37,821 bases of DNA from contig JANLIC010000060.1 of the NCBI GenBank assembly GCA_024654125.1, positions 1 to 37,821 on the forward strand, read 5' to 3'. The stretch's first letter is position 1. Every line of letters begins with the position of its first letter. The position numbers and the translations under genes were made by a program. This document shows, one piece after another, positions 26,427-34,770 of this stretch. Source of the stretch: Sulfuricaulis sp. (GTDB lineage Bacteria; Pseudomonadota; Gammaproteobacteria; Acidiferrobacterales; Sulfurifustaceae). The notes below the pieces were generated by a model. It made no database searches, was not told the DNA's origin, and saw only the letters and a list, made by a program, of their open reading frames with translations.

Positions 26427-26732
26427 ATGGCCAACGAAGGTTATCACGAAGCACTCAAAGACCTGTCTGAGGAAACCCGGGACATGCACCGCGCCATCGT
26501 ATCGCTGATGGAGGAATTGGAGGCCGTGGACTGGTACAACCAGCGTGTCGACGCCTGCCAGGACAAGGAGCTGCGCGCCATCCTTGCCCACAACCGGGAC
26601 GAGGAAAAAGAACATGCGGCGATGGTGCTCGAATGGATCCGTCGCCATGACAGGCGATTCGATGAAGAGCTGAAGGATTACCTGTTTACCCGGAAACCCA
26701 TTGCCGGTCTGGAGCACAAAAGCAAGAAGTGA
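26427..26732 (+). CDS. EncFtn-like (encapsulated ferritin family) protein without cargo peptide
   Basis: The 101-aa protein closely resembles the encapsulated ferritin of Rhodospirillum rubrum as I recall it: HRAIVS, MEELEAVDWY, RVDA and ILAHNRDEEKEHAAM. The ferroxidase and entry-site residues correspond: Glu29, Glu30, Glu32, Trp36, Glu60 and His63 here for Glu31, Glu32, Glu34, Trp38, Glu62 and His65 there. EncFtn works as a decameric ring of dimers oxidising Fe(II) inside an encapsulin shell. This protein ends KPIAGLEHKSKK soon after the helical pair, without the SLSIGSLKG-type targeting tail, and no shell gene is nearby. The ribosome-binding site GAGGA precedes ATG 26427. Confidence 0.88.
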   Translation: MANEGYHEALKDLSEETRDMHRAIVSLMEELEAVDWYNQRVDACQDKELRAILAHNRDEEKEHAAMVLEWIRRHDRRFDEELKDYLFTRKPIAGLEHKSKK

Positions 26733-26736
26733 GTCG

Positions 26737-27366
26737 ATGATGAATCAAAATTCCGGTCAAACAATCGAGAACCCTGTGATGAAAAAGTTGACGCGTGACG
26801 ATCTCTTTCCGCTGGAGAAATATTCCGAGCTGCGTGCCGGATTCCGTAACAAGGTGATGGCGCACAAGCATGACCGCCAGGTGGCCATCGGCCCGAATGC
26901 CACGTTGTATTTCGAAGACCGTCTGACGATGCAGTATCAGGTGCAGGAGATGCTCCGCATCGAGCGGATTTTTGAGGCCGAGGGTATCAGCGACGAGCTC
27001 GCCGTCTACAACCCCATGATTCCGGACGGCAGCAACTGGAAGGCGACATTCATGGTTGAGTTCCCAGACGAGGACGAGCGCCGTGAGGCCCTGAAACGCT
27101 TGAAGGGTGTGGAAAACCGGGTGTGGGTGCGCGTGGCCGGTTTCGAGTCGGTGCGATCGCACGCGGACGAAGACATGGAGCGCGAAGACGAGGAAAAAAC
27201 CTCCGCCGTCCATTTTCTGCGCTTCGAGTTGACGCTTGACATGGTCAAGGCGATCAAGCAGGGCTCCGCCGTGGCCATGGGTGTCGATCATCCGGCCTAT
27301 ATGCATCAAGTCGATCCCATCCCGACGAGCGCGCGGGACTCACTGGCAGCCGACTTGTCGGATTAA
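26737..27366 (+). CDS. DUF3501 family protein
   Basis: This 209-aa cytoplasmic protein belongs to a conserved family of unknown function (DUF3501) recognisable by KLTRDDLFPLEKY, NATLYFEDRLTMQYQVQEMLRIERIFE and the C-terminal acidic region. It has no membrane segment and no cysteine or evident metal motif. The ORF track begins at TTG 26701 inside the ferritin-like gene. I take ATG 26737, just after that stop; ATG 26779 (MKKLTRDDL) is also possible and matches where the conserved part begins. As I recall, the family tends to occur beside rubrerythrin and HdrD-like Fe-S genes, which is the case here. Confidence 0.85.
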   Translation: MMNQNSGQTIENPVMKKLTRDDLFPLEKYSELRAGFRNKVMAHKHDRQVAIGPNATLYFEDRLTMQYQVQEMLRIERIFEAEGISDELAVYNPMIPDGSNWKATFMVEFPDEDERREALKRLKGVENRVWVRVAGFESVRSHADEDMEREDEEKTSAVHFLRFELTLDMVKAIKQGSAVAMGVDHPAYMHQVDPIPTSARDSLAADLSD

Positions 27367-27444
27367 CCACCACCCATCGGACTTGCTGTCAACCGCGTCG
27401 GGCAAACGGCGGTGCCCCGCCTCGTGCAAGGTGTGCATCTGCTG

Positions 27445-27460
27445 TATACTCCGCGCCCGA
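27445..27460 (+). promoter_or_regulatory. -10 element with GC-rich discriminator before CNP1-like gene
   Basis: TATACT (27445-27450) is followed by CCGCGCCCG and then the ATG at 27460. Transcription would start about 3 bases before the ATG. No good -35 is visible. The spacing is identical to that before truA. Confidence 0.4.
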
Positions 27461-28029
27461 TGCAAGGAGCCACGCGTTCTGCCGTTCGGTGTATCAGGAA
27501 AAATATATTTTTCTTCGGACGCCTGCTGTTGTCCATGATGCTGATCGCCGCCGCTATTCCGCTTCAGGCAAAACGCGACCAGCACGGAACCGAACCGGAA
27601 TACTTCGAATTCGACGAGAGCCAGGTCGAAAAGTGGCAGGAGAGCAAAGCCAACTTTCCACCTTTTCCGAAGGAGCAGGAGTTTCTCCCAGTGGCCCTGC
27701 CTGTCACGGACACCCTCAAAGTATTTATTGACCGCGCGTCCCTCTCGCGTGGAACTGATCGAGTCGCCCGGTTTACGCTTGTGGTGCAAAGCCCTTCCGG
27801 CGCACGCAGCGTTTTCTACGACGGCATTCGTTGTGAAACCCGGGAATACAAGACATATGCCATTGGTACCCCGGAACACGTCTTTACGCCGACCACAAAC
27901 GCCCAATGGCGCCGGATCCCCCAGCCTGCGCTGAATGCTTTTCGCTACGAACTCTATCGTTACTACATCTGCGATGAGCAATCCTCCGCCCGGTCCCCTG
28001 AGGAGCTCGTGCGGTTATTGACGCAATAA
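27460..28029 (+). CDS. CNP1-like family exported protein
   Basis: The 189-aa product (from ATG 27460) has a positively charged N-terminus and a hydrophobic segment FFFGRLLLSMMLIAAAIPLQA that looks like a signal peptide cleaved after QA, so it is probably periplasmic. The mature part (FPKEQEFLPVALPV, VFIDRASLSRGTDRVARFTLVV, SPSGARSVFYDGIRCE) fits the CNP1-like family, whose function is unknown. Two cysteines (CETRE and YYICDE) could form a disulfide. The track start at 27412 would place the promoter inside the gene. ATG 27460 has no ribosome-binding site and may be read from a near-leaderless mRNA. Confidence 0.75.
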   Translation: MQGATRSAVRCIRKNIFFFGRLLLSMMLIAAAIPLQAKRDQHGTEPEYFEFDESQVEKWQESKANFPPFPKEQEFLPVALPVTDTLKVFIDRASLSRGTDRVARFTLVVQSPSGARSVFYDGIRCETREYKTYAIGTPEHVFTPTTNAQWRRIPQPALNAFRYELYRYYICDEQSSARSPEELVRLLTQ

Positions 28030-28071
28030 CACCGATGAATTTTATTTAGTTTTAAATTTCGTCAATCGCCC

Positions 28072-29964
28072 ATGAGTGCCGCCTACGATTCCTCCGCGAT
28101 AGAAGTCCTGACCGGGCTCGAGCCGGTACGACGCCGTCCGGGCATGTACACCCAGACCGAACGCCCCAATCATCTCGCCCAGGAAGTCGTCGACAACAGC
28201 GTGGACGAGGCCATCGCCGGACACTGCAGCGCCATCGATGTCACGTTGCATGCGGACGGCTCCCTGTCGGTGGCGGACAACGGACGCGGCATGCCGGTGG
28301 ACAAGCACAAGGAGGAGGGCGTGTCGGGCGTCGAGGTTATCCTCACGCGCCTGCACGCCGGCGGAAAATTTTCGAATAAGAATTACACTTATTCCGGCGG
28401 TCTGCACGGCGTCGGCGTGTCGGTGGTCAACGCGCTCTCACATAAGCTGGAAGTGACGGTGCGGCGCAACGGCAAGGAATATCACATGTCCTATGCCGAT
28501 GGGCAGAAGACCTCCGAGCTCAAATCGGTCGGCAAAGCGGAAAAAAAGGTCACCGGCAGCATCATCCGATTCTGGCCCGATCAGCAGTTTTTCGACACGG
28601 TGAAATTTCATGTCCCGCGCCTGAAGCATGTGCTGCGCGCCAAGGCGGTGCTGTGCCCGGGCCTGTACATCAGCTTCACCCATGAAGCCGATGCCAAGGA
28701 CAACGAAGAGTGGCATTACGAAAACGGCCTCAAGGACTATCTGGAAACGCAGATCGAGGGCTGGGAGTACCTGCCGGCCGAACCCTTTGTCGGGCACCAC
28801 CAAGGCGATGATAGCGAGGTCGACTGGGCCATCGTGTGGCTGCCGGCGGGCGGTGAGCCAATCATGGAGAGTTATGTCAATCTCATCCCGACCACGCAGG
28901 ACGGCACGCATATCAACGGATTCCGCGCCGGCCTGACCGATGCCATGCGCGAGTTTTGTGAATTCCGCGATCTTCTGCCACGCGGAGTGAAGCTCGCGCC
29001 CGAAGACATCTGGGGCAAGTCGAGTTATGTTTTCTCGCTCAAGTTGCGCGATCCCCAGTTTTCCGGACAGACGAAGGAGCGCCTGACCTCGCGCGAGGCC
29101 GCGGGTTTAGTGCAAGGCGTGACCAAGGATGCCTTCAGTCTGTGGCTTAACCACCACGTGGGCGATGCCGAAAAGATTGCGGCGCTGGCGATCGAATCCG
29201 CGCAGGAACGCCAACGCGCCGATAAAAAGGTGGCGCGCAAGAAAATCGGCACCGGCCCGGCCTTGCCCGGCAAGCTCGCGGATTGCGTGGCGCAGGACTT
29301 GTCACGCACCGAGCTGTTCCTGGTGGAGGGTGATTCCGCCGGCGGTTCGGCCAAACAGGCGCGCGACCGTGAATTCCAGGCCATCATGCCGCTGCGCGGC
29401 AAGATTCTGAATACCTGGGAAGTGGAATCGGCCGAAGTATTGGGATCACAGGAGGTGCACGACATCGCCGTGGCTTTGGGGGTTGACCCGGGCTCCAGCC
29501 ACCTGGAAGGACTGAGATACGGCAAGGTCTGCATCCTTGCTGACGCCGATTCCGACGGCGCCCACATCGCGACACTCCTTTGTGCCCTGTTCGTGCGCCA
29601 TTTCCGGCCGCTGGTGGCGGACGGCCGCGTGTGCGTCGCCATGCCGCCGCTGTACCGCATCGACGTGGGCAAGGAAATCCATTACGCGCTCGACGACGAG
29701 GAGAAAGCGGTAATCCTCAAACGCATTGAATCGAACGGTTCGCGCGCCAAACCGGTGGTCACGCGCTTCAAGGGCCTGGGCGAGATGAACCCCGACCAGC
29801 TGCGCGTAACCACCATGGACCCGAAAACGCGCCGTCTGGTGCAACTGGAAATCCAGTCCGGCGACAACACCAACAAGTTGCTCGACATGCTGCTCGGCAA
29901 GAAACGCGCCTCCGACCGCAAGAACTGGCTCGAGAAGAATGGTAACAAGGCAGAGGTCATCTAG
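28072..29964 (+). CDS. parE: DNA topoisomerase IV subunit B
   Basis: ParE supplies the ATPase and TOPRIM parts of topoisomerase IV, which unlinks daughter chromosomes. The 630-aa protein has the same length as E. coli ParE. It shows the GHKL ATPase motifs (EVVDNSVDEAIAG, DNGRGMPVD, YSGGLHGVGVSVVNAL), the topo IV-type NRTELFLVEGDSAGGSAKQA variant (SRTELFLVEGDSAGGSAKQ), the DADSDGAHI aspartate cluster and GLGEMNPDQL. The ATG at 28072 lacks a ribosome-binding site. TAAATT at 28053-28058 may be a -10. Its TAG overlaps the GTG start of the next gene. Confidence 0.97.
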   Translation: MSAAYDSSAIEVLTGLEPVRRRPGMYTQTERPNHLAQEVVDNSVDEAIAGHCSAIDVTLHADGSLSVADNGRGMPVDKHKEEGVSGVEVILTRLHAGGKFSNKNYTYSGGLHGVGVSVVNALSHKLEVTVRRNGKEYHMSYADGQKTSELKSVGKAEKKVTGSIIRFWPDQQFFDTVKFHVPRLKHVLRAKAVLCPGLYISFTHEADAKDNEEWHYENGLKDYLETQIEGWEYLPAEPFVGHHQGDDSEVDWAIVWLPAGGEPIMESYVNLIPTTQDGTHINGFRAGLTDAMREFCEFRDLLPRGVKLAPEDIWGKSSYVFSLKLRDPQFSGQTKERLTSREAAGLVQGVTKDAFSLWLNHHVGDAEKIAALAIESAQERQRADKKVARKKIGTGPALPGKLADCVAQDLSRTELFLVEGDSAGGSAKQARDREFQAIMPLRGKILNTWEVESAEVLGSQEVHDIAVALGVDPGSSHLEGLRYGKVCILADADSDGAHIATLLCALFVRHFRPLVADGRVCVAMPPLYRIDVGKEIHYALDDEEKAVILKRIESNGSRAKPVVTRFKGLGEMNPDQLRVTTMDPKTRRLVQLEIQSGDNTNKLLDMLLGKKRASDRKNWLEKNGNKAEVI

Positions 29965-30401
29965 TGCCAACCATCAAGACGGCCATCAACGTTGCCACGT
30001 CGGCGGAAATTGTTTGGCGTGTGCTGACTGATTTTAACGCCTATCCGCACTGGAACCCTTTCCTGGTTGCCGTCTACGGACCCCCGGTGCCGGACCAGCG
30101 ACTGAAAATCCAGGCGCGTTATTCGCGCGGAGAAACATCGCAGTTTTCGGTGCGTGTGGTAAAGGCAATCCCCGCTACTGAACTGCGCTGGCGCCGACGA
30201 CGCGTGCTCGAAGGGATCTTCGACCGCGAACAGGCATTTTTCATCATCCCGAACGGCATCAAAGGCGTGCGCTTCATCCAGCGCGAGCACTTCTCCGGCG
30301 TGCTGGCATCGCTGATAATGCCTTTTATTTCTAAAAAAACACTTAAGGCATTCAGCCTGATGAATTTGGCGTTGAAACGAACTGCCGAAGCGAAACGCTG
30401 A
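29964..30401 (+). CDS. SRPBCC (START-like) domain protein between parE and parC
   Basis: This 145-aa protein fits the SRPBCC / polyketide cyclase-like fold family: an N-terminal strand [28 protein letters not shown], a central beta sheet, and a long C-terminal helix. These proteins bind hydrophobic ligands in a cavity; its ligand is unknown. The GTG start shares a base with the parE TAG, and its TGA overlaps the parC ATG, so all three genes should be translated together. No link between this fold and topoisomerase IV is known to me. The gene may be a passenger or a modulator. Confidence 0.85.
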   Translation: MPTIKTAINVATSAEIVWRVLTDFNAYPHWNPFLVAVYGPPVPDQRLKIQARYSRGETSQFSVRVVKAIPATELRWRRRRVLEGIFDREQAFFIIPNGIKGVRFIQREHFSGVLASLIMPFISKKTLKAFSLMNLALKRTAEAKR

Positions 30402-32734
30402 TGGCCAAGAAAACCTCCACCAAGGCAAACACCGTCGGTAAAAAGCATGCTGGCAAGCGCGGCAAGGCGCAACCCATCGCGCGTCCACGCGCCGTCTCGA
30501 TCGAGCGCCTGCCACTCGCGGCCTTCACCGAAAAGGCGTACCTGGATTATTCCATGTACGTCATTCTCGACCGCGCGCTGCCGCACATCGGCGACGGCCT
30601 CAAGCCGGTGCAGCGGCGAATCATCTACGCCATGTCGGAGTTGGGCCTCAACGCCGCCTCCAAGCACAAGAAATCGGCGCGCACCGTGGGCGACGTGCTC
30701 GGTAAGTTCCATCCGCACGGCGACACCGCCTGTTACGAGGCCATGGTGCTCATGGCCCAGCCGTTCAGTTACCGTTATCCGCTGATCGACGGCCAGGGCA
30801 ACTGGGGCTCACCCGACGATCCCAAGTCGTTTGCCGCCATGCGTTATACCGAGTCGCGACTCACGCGCTTCGCGCAGATCCTGCTGTCCGAGCTCGAACA
30901 TGGAACGGTCGAATGGACGCCCAATTTCGATGGCACGCTGCAGGAACCGAAGATCATGCCGGCACGCCTGCCGCACGTACTGCTGAACGGCACCACCGGC
31001 ATCGCCGTTGGCATGGCGACAGATATTCCGCCGCACAACGTACGCGAGGTAGCCGCCGCCTGTGTGCACCTGCTCGAGGAGCCGGACGCCAGCTTCAAGG
31101 ATTTGTTCAAGCACATCAAGGGTCCGGACTATCCGACCGAGGCTGAGATCATCACGCCGAAGAGTGAAATCCGCGCACTCTACGAAACTGGCAACGGATC
31201 GATCCGGGCGCGGGCCAAGTGGGAGCGCGAGGACGGCGATATCGTCATTACGGCACTGCCGTATCAGGTGTCGGGCTCCAAGGTGATCGAGCAGATCGCG
31301 CAGCAGATGCAACTGAAGAAGCTGCCCATGGTCGAGGACTTGCGCGACGAATCCGACCACGAAAATCCGACGCGACTGGTGATCGTGCCACGCTCCAACC
31401 GCATCGACCCGGTAGAACTGATGTCACATCTGTTCGCCACCACCGATCTCGAGCGCAGCTACCGCGTGAACCTGAACATGATCGGCCTCGACGGCCGTCC
31501 GCGGGTGTACAACCTCAAGGACCTTCTCAAGGAGTGGATCAAGTTCCGTATTGAGACGGTGCGCCGGCGGCTCACGCACCGTCTTGAGCGTGTTTCGGCT
31601 CGCCTGCACATTCTCGACGGTCTGCTGGTCGTATTTCTGAATCTTGACGAGGTCATACGCATCATTCGCAACGAGGAGGAGCCGAAGCCCAGGCTCATGA
31701 AGCGTTTCAAACTGACCGAGACGCAGGCGGAGGCGATTCTCGACACCCGGTTGCGGCATCTGGCCAAGCTCGAGGAGATGAAAATCCGCGGCGAACAGGA
31801 TGAGCTGACCCGGGAGCGCCATCACCTGGAAAAAATCCTCAAGTCGGCGCGCTTGCTGAAGCAACGGGTGTGCGATGAGATCATCGAAGATGCCAAGGAA
31901 TTCGGTGATGTGCGCCGCTCGCCGCTGGTCGAACGCGAGGCCGCGCAGCAAATCGATCAGACGGCGCTGCTGCCGACCGAACCGATTAGCGTGATCCTTT
32001 CCGAAAAAGGCTGGGTGCGCGCCGCCAAGGGACACGACATGGATCCGCGTACGCTCGATTACAAGGCCGGCGATAAATTTCATCAGGCGGCGCGCGGCAA
32101 GAGCAATCAGCCGGCGGTATTCATCGATTCCACCGGCCGGACTTATTCTCTGCCGGCGCACAAGCTGCCCTCGGCGCGCGGCCATGGCGAACCCTTGAGT
32201 TCCAGTCTCAATCCGCCGGCCGGTGCCACCTGGGCCGGAGTAATCATGGGTAACCCGGAGGATCTGATTTTGCTGGCCACCGATGCGGGCTATGGCTTTG
32301 TCGCGAAACTCGAGGAACTGGTATCCAACAAGAAGGCCGGCAAGGCGGTGCTCAAGACGACGAAAGGCGCGAAAGTGTTGTTGCCGCAGCCGGTCACTGA
32401 CATTAAAAAGGATTCTCTCGCGGCCGTCACGACCACCGGCCAGATGCTGGTGTTCAAGGTCAAGGATCTACCGCAGATGTCGAAAGGAAAGGGGAACAAG
32501 ATTCTGAATGTTCCCAAGGCAAAATTTACCAAAGGCGAGGAAGCCTTGGCCGGCGTGGTTGTTCTGGAAGCAGGCCAGCAACCGATAATCCACGCAACCA
32601 AAGGAGAACTCACCGTTTCGCTGGAGAAAATTGAACAATACGAGGGAGAACGCGCCCAAAGGGGATCGAAGCTGCCGAAAGGGTATCAGGAAGTAAAGGC
32701 CATCGAAGTCAGAAAAAAGCCTGCCGCGGCGTAA
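30401..32734 (+). CDS. parC: DNA topoisomerase IV subunit A
   Basis: ParC is the DNA-cleaving subunit that pairs with ParE. The 777-aa protein has about 33 extra Lys/Ala-rich N-terminal residues before the winged-helix domain ([19 protein letters not shown]). The catalytic tyrosine is Tyr149 in [10 protein letters not shown]. The quinolone-determining helix reads [12 protein letters not shown], with Thr109 where E. coli has Ser80, and Glu113 conserved. The C-terminal beta-pinwheel carries degenerate GyrA-box-like repeats. The basic N-terminal tail could add DNA contact. The start overlaps the SRPBCC stop (TGATG). Confidence 0.97.
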   Translation: MAKKTSTKANTVGKKHAGKRGKAQPIARPRAVSIERLPLAAFTEKAYLDYSMYVILDRALPHIGDGLKPVQRRIIYAMSELGLNAASKHKKSARTVGDVLGKFHPHGDTACYEAMVLMAQPFSYRYPLIDGQGNWGSPDDPKSFAAMRYTESRLTRFAQILLSELEHGTVEWTPNFDGTLQEPKIMPARLPHVLLNGTTGIAVGMATDIPPHNVREVAAACVHLLEEPDASFKDLFKHIKGPDYPTEAEIITPKSEIRALYETGNGSIRARAKWEREDGDIVITALPYQVSGSKVIEQIAQQMQLKKLPMVEDLRDESDHENPTRLVIVPRSNRIDPVELMSHLFATTDLERSYRVNLNMIGLDGRPRVYNLKDLLKEWIKFRIETVRRRLTHRLERVSARLHILDGLLVVFLNLDEVIRIIRNEEEPKPRLMKRFKLTETQAEAILDTRLRHLAKLEEMKIRGEQDELTRERHHLEKILKSARLLKQRVCDEIIEDAKEFGDVRRSPLVEREAAQQIDQTALLPTEPISVILSEKGWVRAAKGHDMDPRTLDYKAGDKFHQAARGKSNQPAVFIDSTGRTYSLPAHKLPSARGHGEPLSSSLNPPAGATWAGVIMGNPEDLILLATDAGYGFVAKLEELVSNKKAGKAVLKTTKGAKVLLPQPVTDIKKDSLAAVTTTGQMLVFKVKDLPQMSKGKGNKILNVPKAKFTKGEEALAGVVVLEAGQQPIIHATKGELTVSLEKIEQYEGERAQRGSKLPKGYQEVKAIEVRKKPAAA

Positions 32735-32788
32735 TCGATTTTGCATCCTGATCGATAATGTATGCAGGCTCGCTGGAGTCGCCCGGTC

Positions 32789-33151
32789 ATGAATAAAACT
32801 AGCCTCATCTTCGTCTACAATGCCGACAGCGGGTTCGTGAACAGCCTGCTCGACATCGGCCACAAGATCGTCTCGCCGCAGACCTATTCGTGCAATCTCT
32901 GCGCCATTACCCATTCGGCCTTCAGCATGCGTGATGAATGGAAAAAATTCGTCGCCGGGTTGGGCGTCTCGGTGGAATTCCTACACCGGGATGAATTGGC
33001 GCAGCATTATGGCCTGAGTGGCCTGAAGCTTCCGGTGATATTGCGGAAATCAGAAGGCAAGGTGAGCGAGTGGATCAGCCGGGACGAGATAAACCATTGC
33101 CAGTCCCTTGCGGAGCTGTCACATCTCGTGGAAAAGAAACTCAAGACGTGA
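32789..33151 (+). CDS. Conserved small protein with CxxC motif, function unknown
   Basis: I know no named function for this protein. From ATG 32789 it is 120 aa: an N-terminal strand LIFVYNADSGFVNSLLDIGHK, then SPQTYSCNLCAITHSAF with a CNLC motif, a helix EWKKFVAGL, then VEFLHRDEL and a C-terminal helix. Similar small proteins, as I recall, occur in other proteobacteria and cyanobacteria. It is soluble with no signal peptide. The track start (32762) adds nine residues without support, and a GGAG lies about 14 bases before the chosen ATG. The CxxC may be a redox or metal site. Any thioredoxin-like fold is speculation. Confidence 0.7.
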   Translation: MNKTSLIFVYNADSGFVNSLLDIGHKIVSPQTYSCNLCAITHSAFSMRDEWKKFVAGLGVSVEFLHRDELAQHYGLSGLKLPVILRKSEGKVSEWISRDEINHCQSLAELSHLVEKKLKT

Positions 33152-33186
33152 CACAGTGCGTTTCGAACGGCATTCAAGAGGGGCGC

Positions 33187-33861
33187 ATGTTCGATATACC
33201 TACCGCTGATATCCTTAGTCTGGCTTGGTTTATTTCCATCTGGGTGGGCTACACCTGGTATGCCGACCGCGGTGCCAGGCGCCAGCGCTCGCTGCGCGCC
33301 GTCATGCATGCGCACCGCGAAGCGTGGATGCGTCAGATGGTGTTACGCGACAACCGCGTCGCGGACGTTAATATTTTGCGTAATCTGTTACAGGGAGTGT
33401 CTTTCTTTGCCTCGACGACGCTGCTGATTCTGGCTGGATTGCTGGCAATACTCGGCGCCAGTGACCGCGGCATTGAAATCGTGCGCGCGCTGCCGTTCGC
33501 CGCCGGAACCACGCTGGGGCAATGGGAGCTTAAACTACTCGTGTTGGGCATCATCTTCGTATACGCGTTTTTCAAGTTCACCTGGGCATTGCGCCAATTT
33601 AATTATTGTTCGGTATTGATCGGAGCGACACCAAAATCCGCCGATGACGATTATGCACGGCGTGCCGCGGAGGTGAGCACCCATGCCTCGAAGGATTTCA
33701 ATCAGGGGTTGCGCGCCTATTATTTCAGTCTCGCCGCGCTTGGTTGGTTCGTGAACCCGGGGGTGTTTGTGGCTGCCACCACGCTGGTGACCTTGGTGTT
33801 GTACCTGCGCGAACATCATTCGGCTACCATGAAAATGCTACTGCCCGGCGGCATTGAATGA
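33187..33861 (+). CDS. DUF599 family inner-membrane protein
   Basis: The 224-aa protein has four hydrophobic segments (about residues 8-23, 70-92, 112-132 and 183-207) and the family-like features AWFISIWVGYTWYAD at the start, WMRQMVLRDNRVADVNILRNLLQGVSFFAST, and LRQFNYCSVLIGA. The function of DUF599 is unknown. The track ORF begins at 33070 inside the previous gene. ATG 33187 has GAGGGG 5 bases upstream and gives the usual family N-terminus. It lies 35 bp after the CxxC protein and may be co-transcribed with it. Confidence 0.85.
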   Translation: MFDIPTADILSLAWFISIWVGYTWYADRGARRQRSLRAVMHAHREAWMRQMVLRDNRVADVNILRNLLQGVSFFASTTLLILAGLLAILGASDRGIEIVRALPFAAGTTLGQWELKLLVLGIIFVYAFFKFTWALRQFNYCSVLIGATPKSADDDYARRAAEVSTHASKDFNQGLRAYYFSLAALGWFVNPGVFVAATTLVTLVLYLREHHSATMKMLLPGGIE

Positions 33862-33917
33862 ATGAGGAGCGGGTCCTAGGTGTACGGAAATGCTCCGCCC
33901 GGGAAGGAGTGAGCGGG

Positions 33918-33933
33918 TAGAATACGTGCCCTA
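33918..33933 (+). promoter_or_regulatory. -10 element with GC-rich discriminator before truA
   Basis: TAGAAT (33918-33923) is followed by ACGTGCCCT and the truA ATG at 33933. Transcription would begin about 3 bases before the ATG. No -35 matching TTGACA is seen. Confidence 0.4.
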
Positions 33934-34721
33934 TGCGTATTGCCGCGATCCTTGAATACGACGGCTCGAATTTTTCCGGCTGGCAGCGGCAGGATAAGGC
34001 ACGTTCGATCCAAGCCGTCGTGGAGGAGGCCTTGTCCCGGGTGGCCGACGAACCGATTCAGGTGACAGTCGCCGGACGCACGGACGCCGGCGTGCACGCG
34101 GCCGCTCAGGTAATTCACTTCGATACTGGCGCTGCGCGCAGCGCCTATTCCTGGGTGCGCGGCGCCAACAGCCATCTTCCTGCCGATGTGGTTTTCCTGT
34201 GGGCCGGTCCGGTGGAAGACGGTTTTCATGCGCGTTATTCCGCCACCGGCCGGCATTATCATTACGTCATTCTCAACCGCCCGGCGCGTCCGACCTACCT
34301 CGCGCGACGCGTCACGCATGACTACCGACCACTGGATACGGACAGAATGCAGCAAGGTGCGCGCTTTCTGGTTGGCGAACATGATTTCACTTCGTTTCGC
34401 GCCGCCGAGTGCCAGGCAAAAAATCCGGTGCGGGAATTGCGGTCATTGGAAGTTGCGCGTCAAGGCGAGTTCATTCATGTCCGTGTTCACGCCAATGCCT
34501 TCCTGCAGCATATGGTGCGCAATATCGCCGGCGTCCTGATGGCCATCGGCGCGGGCGAGCAGGAACCGGAATGGGCCAAGCAAGTGCTCGCGGCGCGCGA
34601 CCGCAAGGCCGGCGGAATCACCGCCGATGCTGACGGTCTTTACCTGGTATCAGTCACGTATCCGGCATCGGCGGGCCTGCCTGATCTGGCTCATGCCGTT
34701 TCATTTCCGGATATGAACTAA
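33933..34721 (+). CDS. truA: tRNA pseudouridine(38-40) synthase
   Basis: TruA converts uridines 38-40 of the anticodon stem-loop of many tRNAs to pseudouridine. The 262-aa protein has the N-terminal LEYDGSNFSGWQRQ, the catalytic Asp51 in VAGRTDAGVHA, the RHYHYVILNR strand, and the C-terminal NAFLQHMVRNIAGVL. Length is typical. The start is fixed by the conserved N-terminus. It has no ribosome-binding site within 15 bases, consistent with the near-leaderless arrangement. truA is often followed by trpF; here three genes separate them. Confidence 0.96.
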   Translation: MRIAAILEYDGSNFSGWQRQDKARSIQAVVEEALSRVADEPIQVTVAGRTDAGVHAAAQVIHFDTGAARSAYSWVRGANSHLPADVVFLWAGPVEDGFHARYSATGRHYHYVILNRPARPTYLARRVTHDYRPLDTDRMQQGARFLVGEHDFTSFRAAECQAKNPVRELRSLEVARQGEFIHVRVHANAFLQHMVRNIAGVLMAIGAGEQEPEWAKQVLAARDRKAGGITADADGLYLVSVTYPASAGLPDLAHAVSFPDMN

Positions 34722-34770
34722 TGGATCAATGATGAATGCGCCCGTTGGGGCGTTGCAGGAGAACGGAAAA

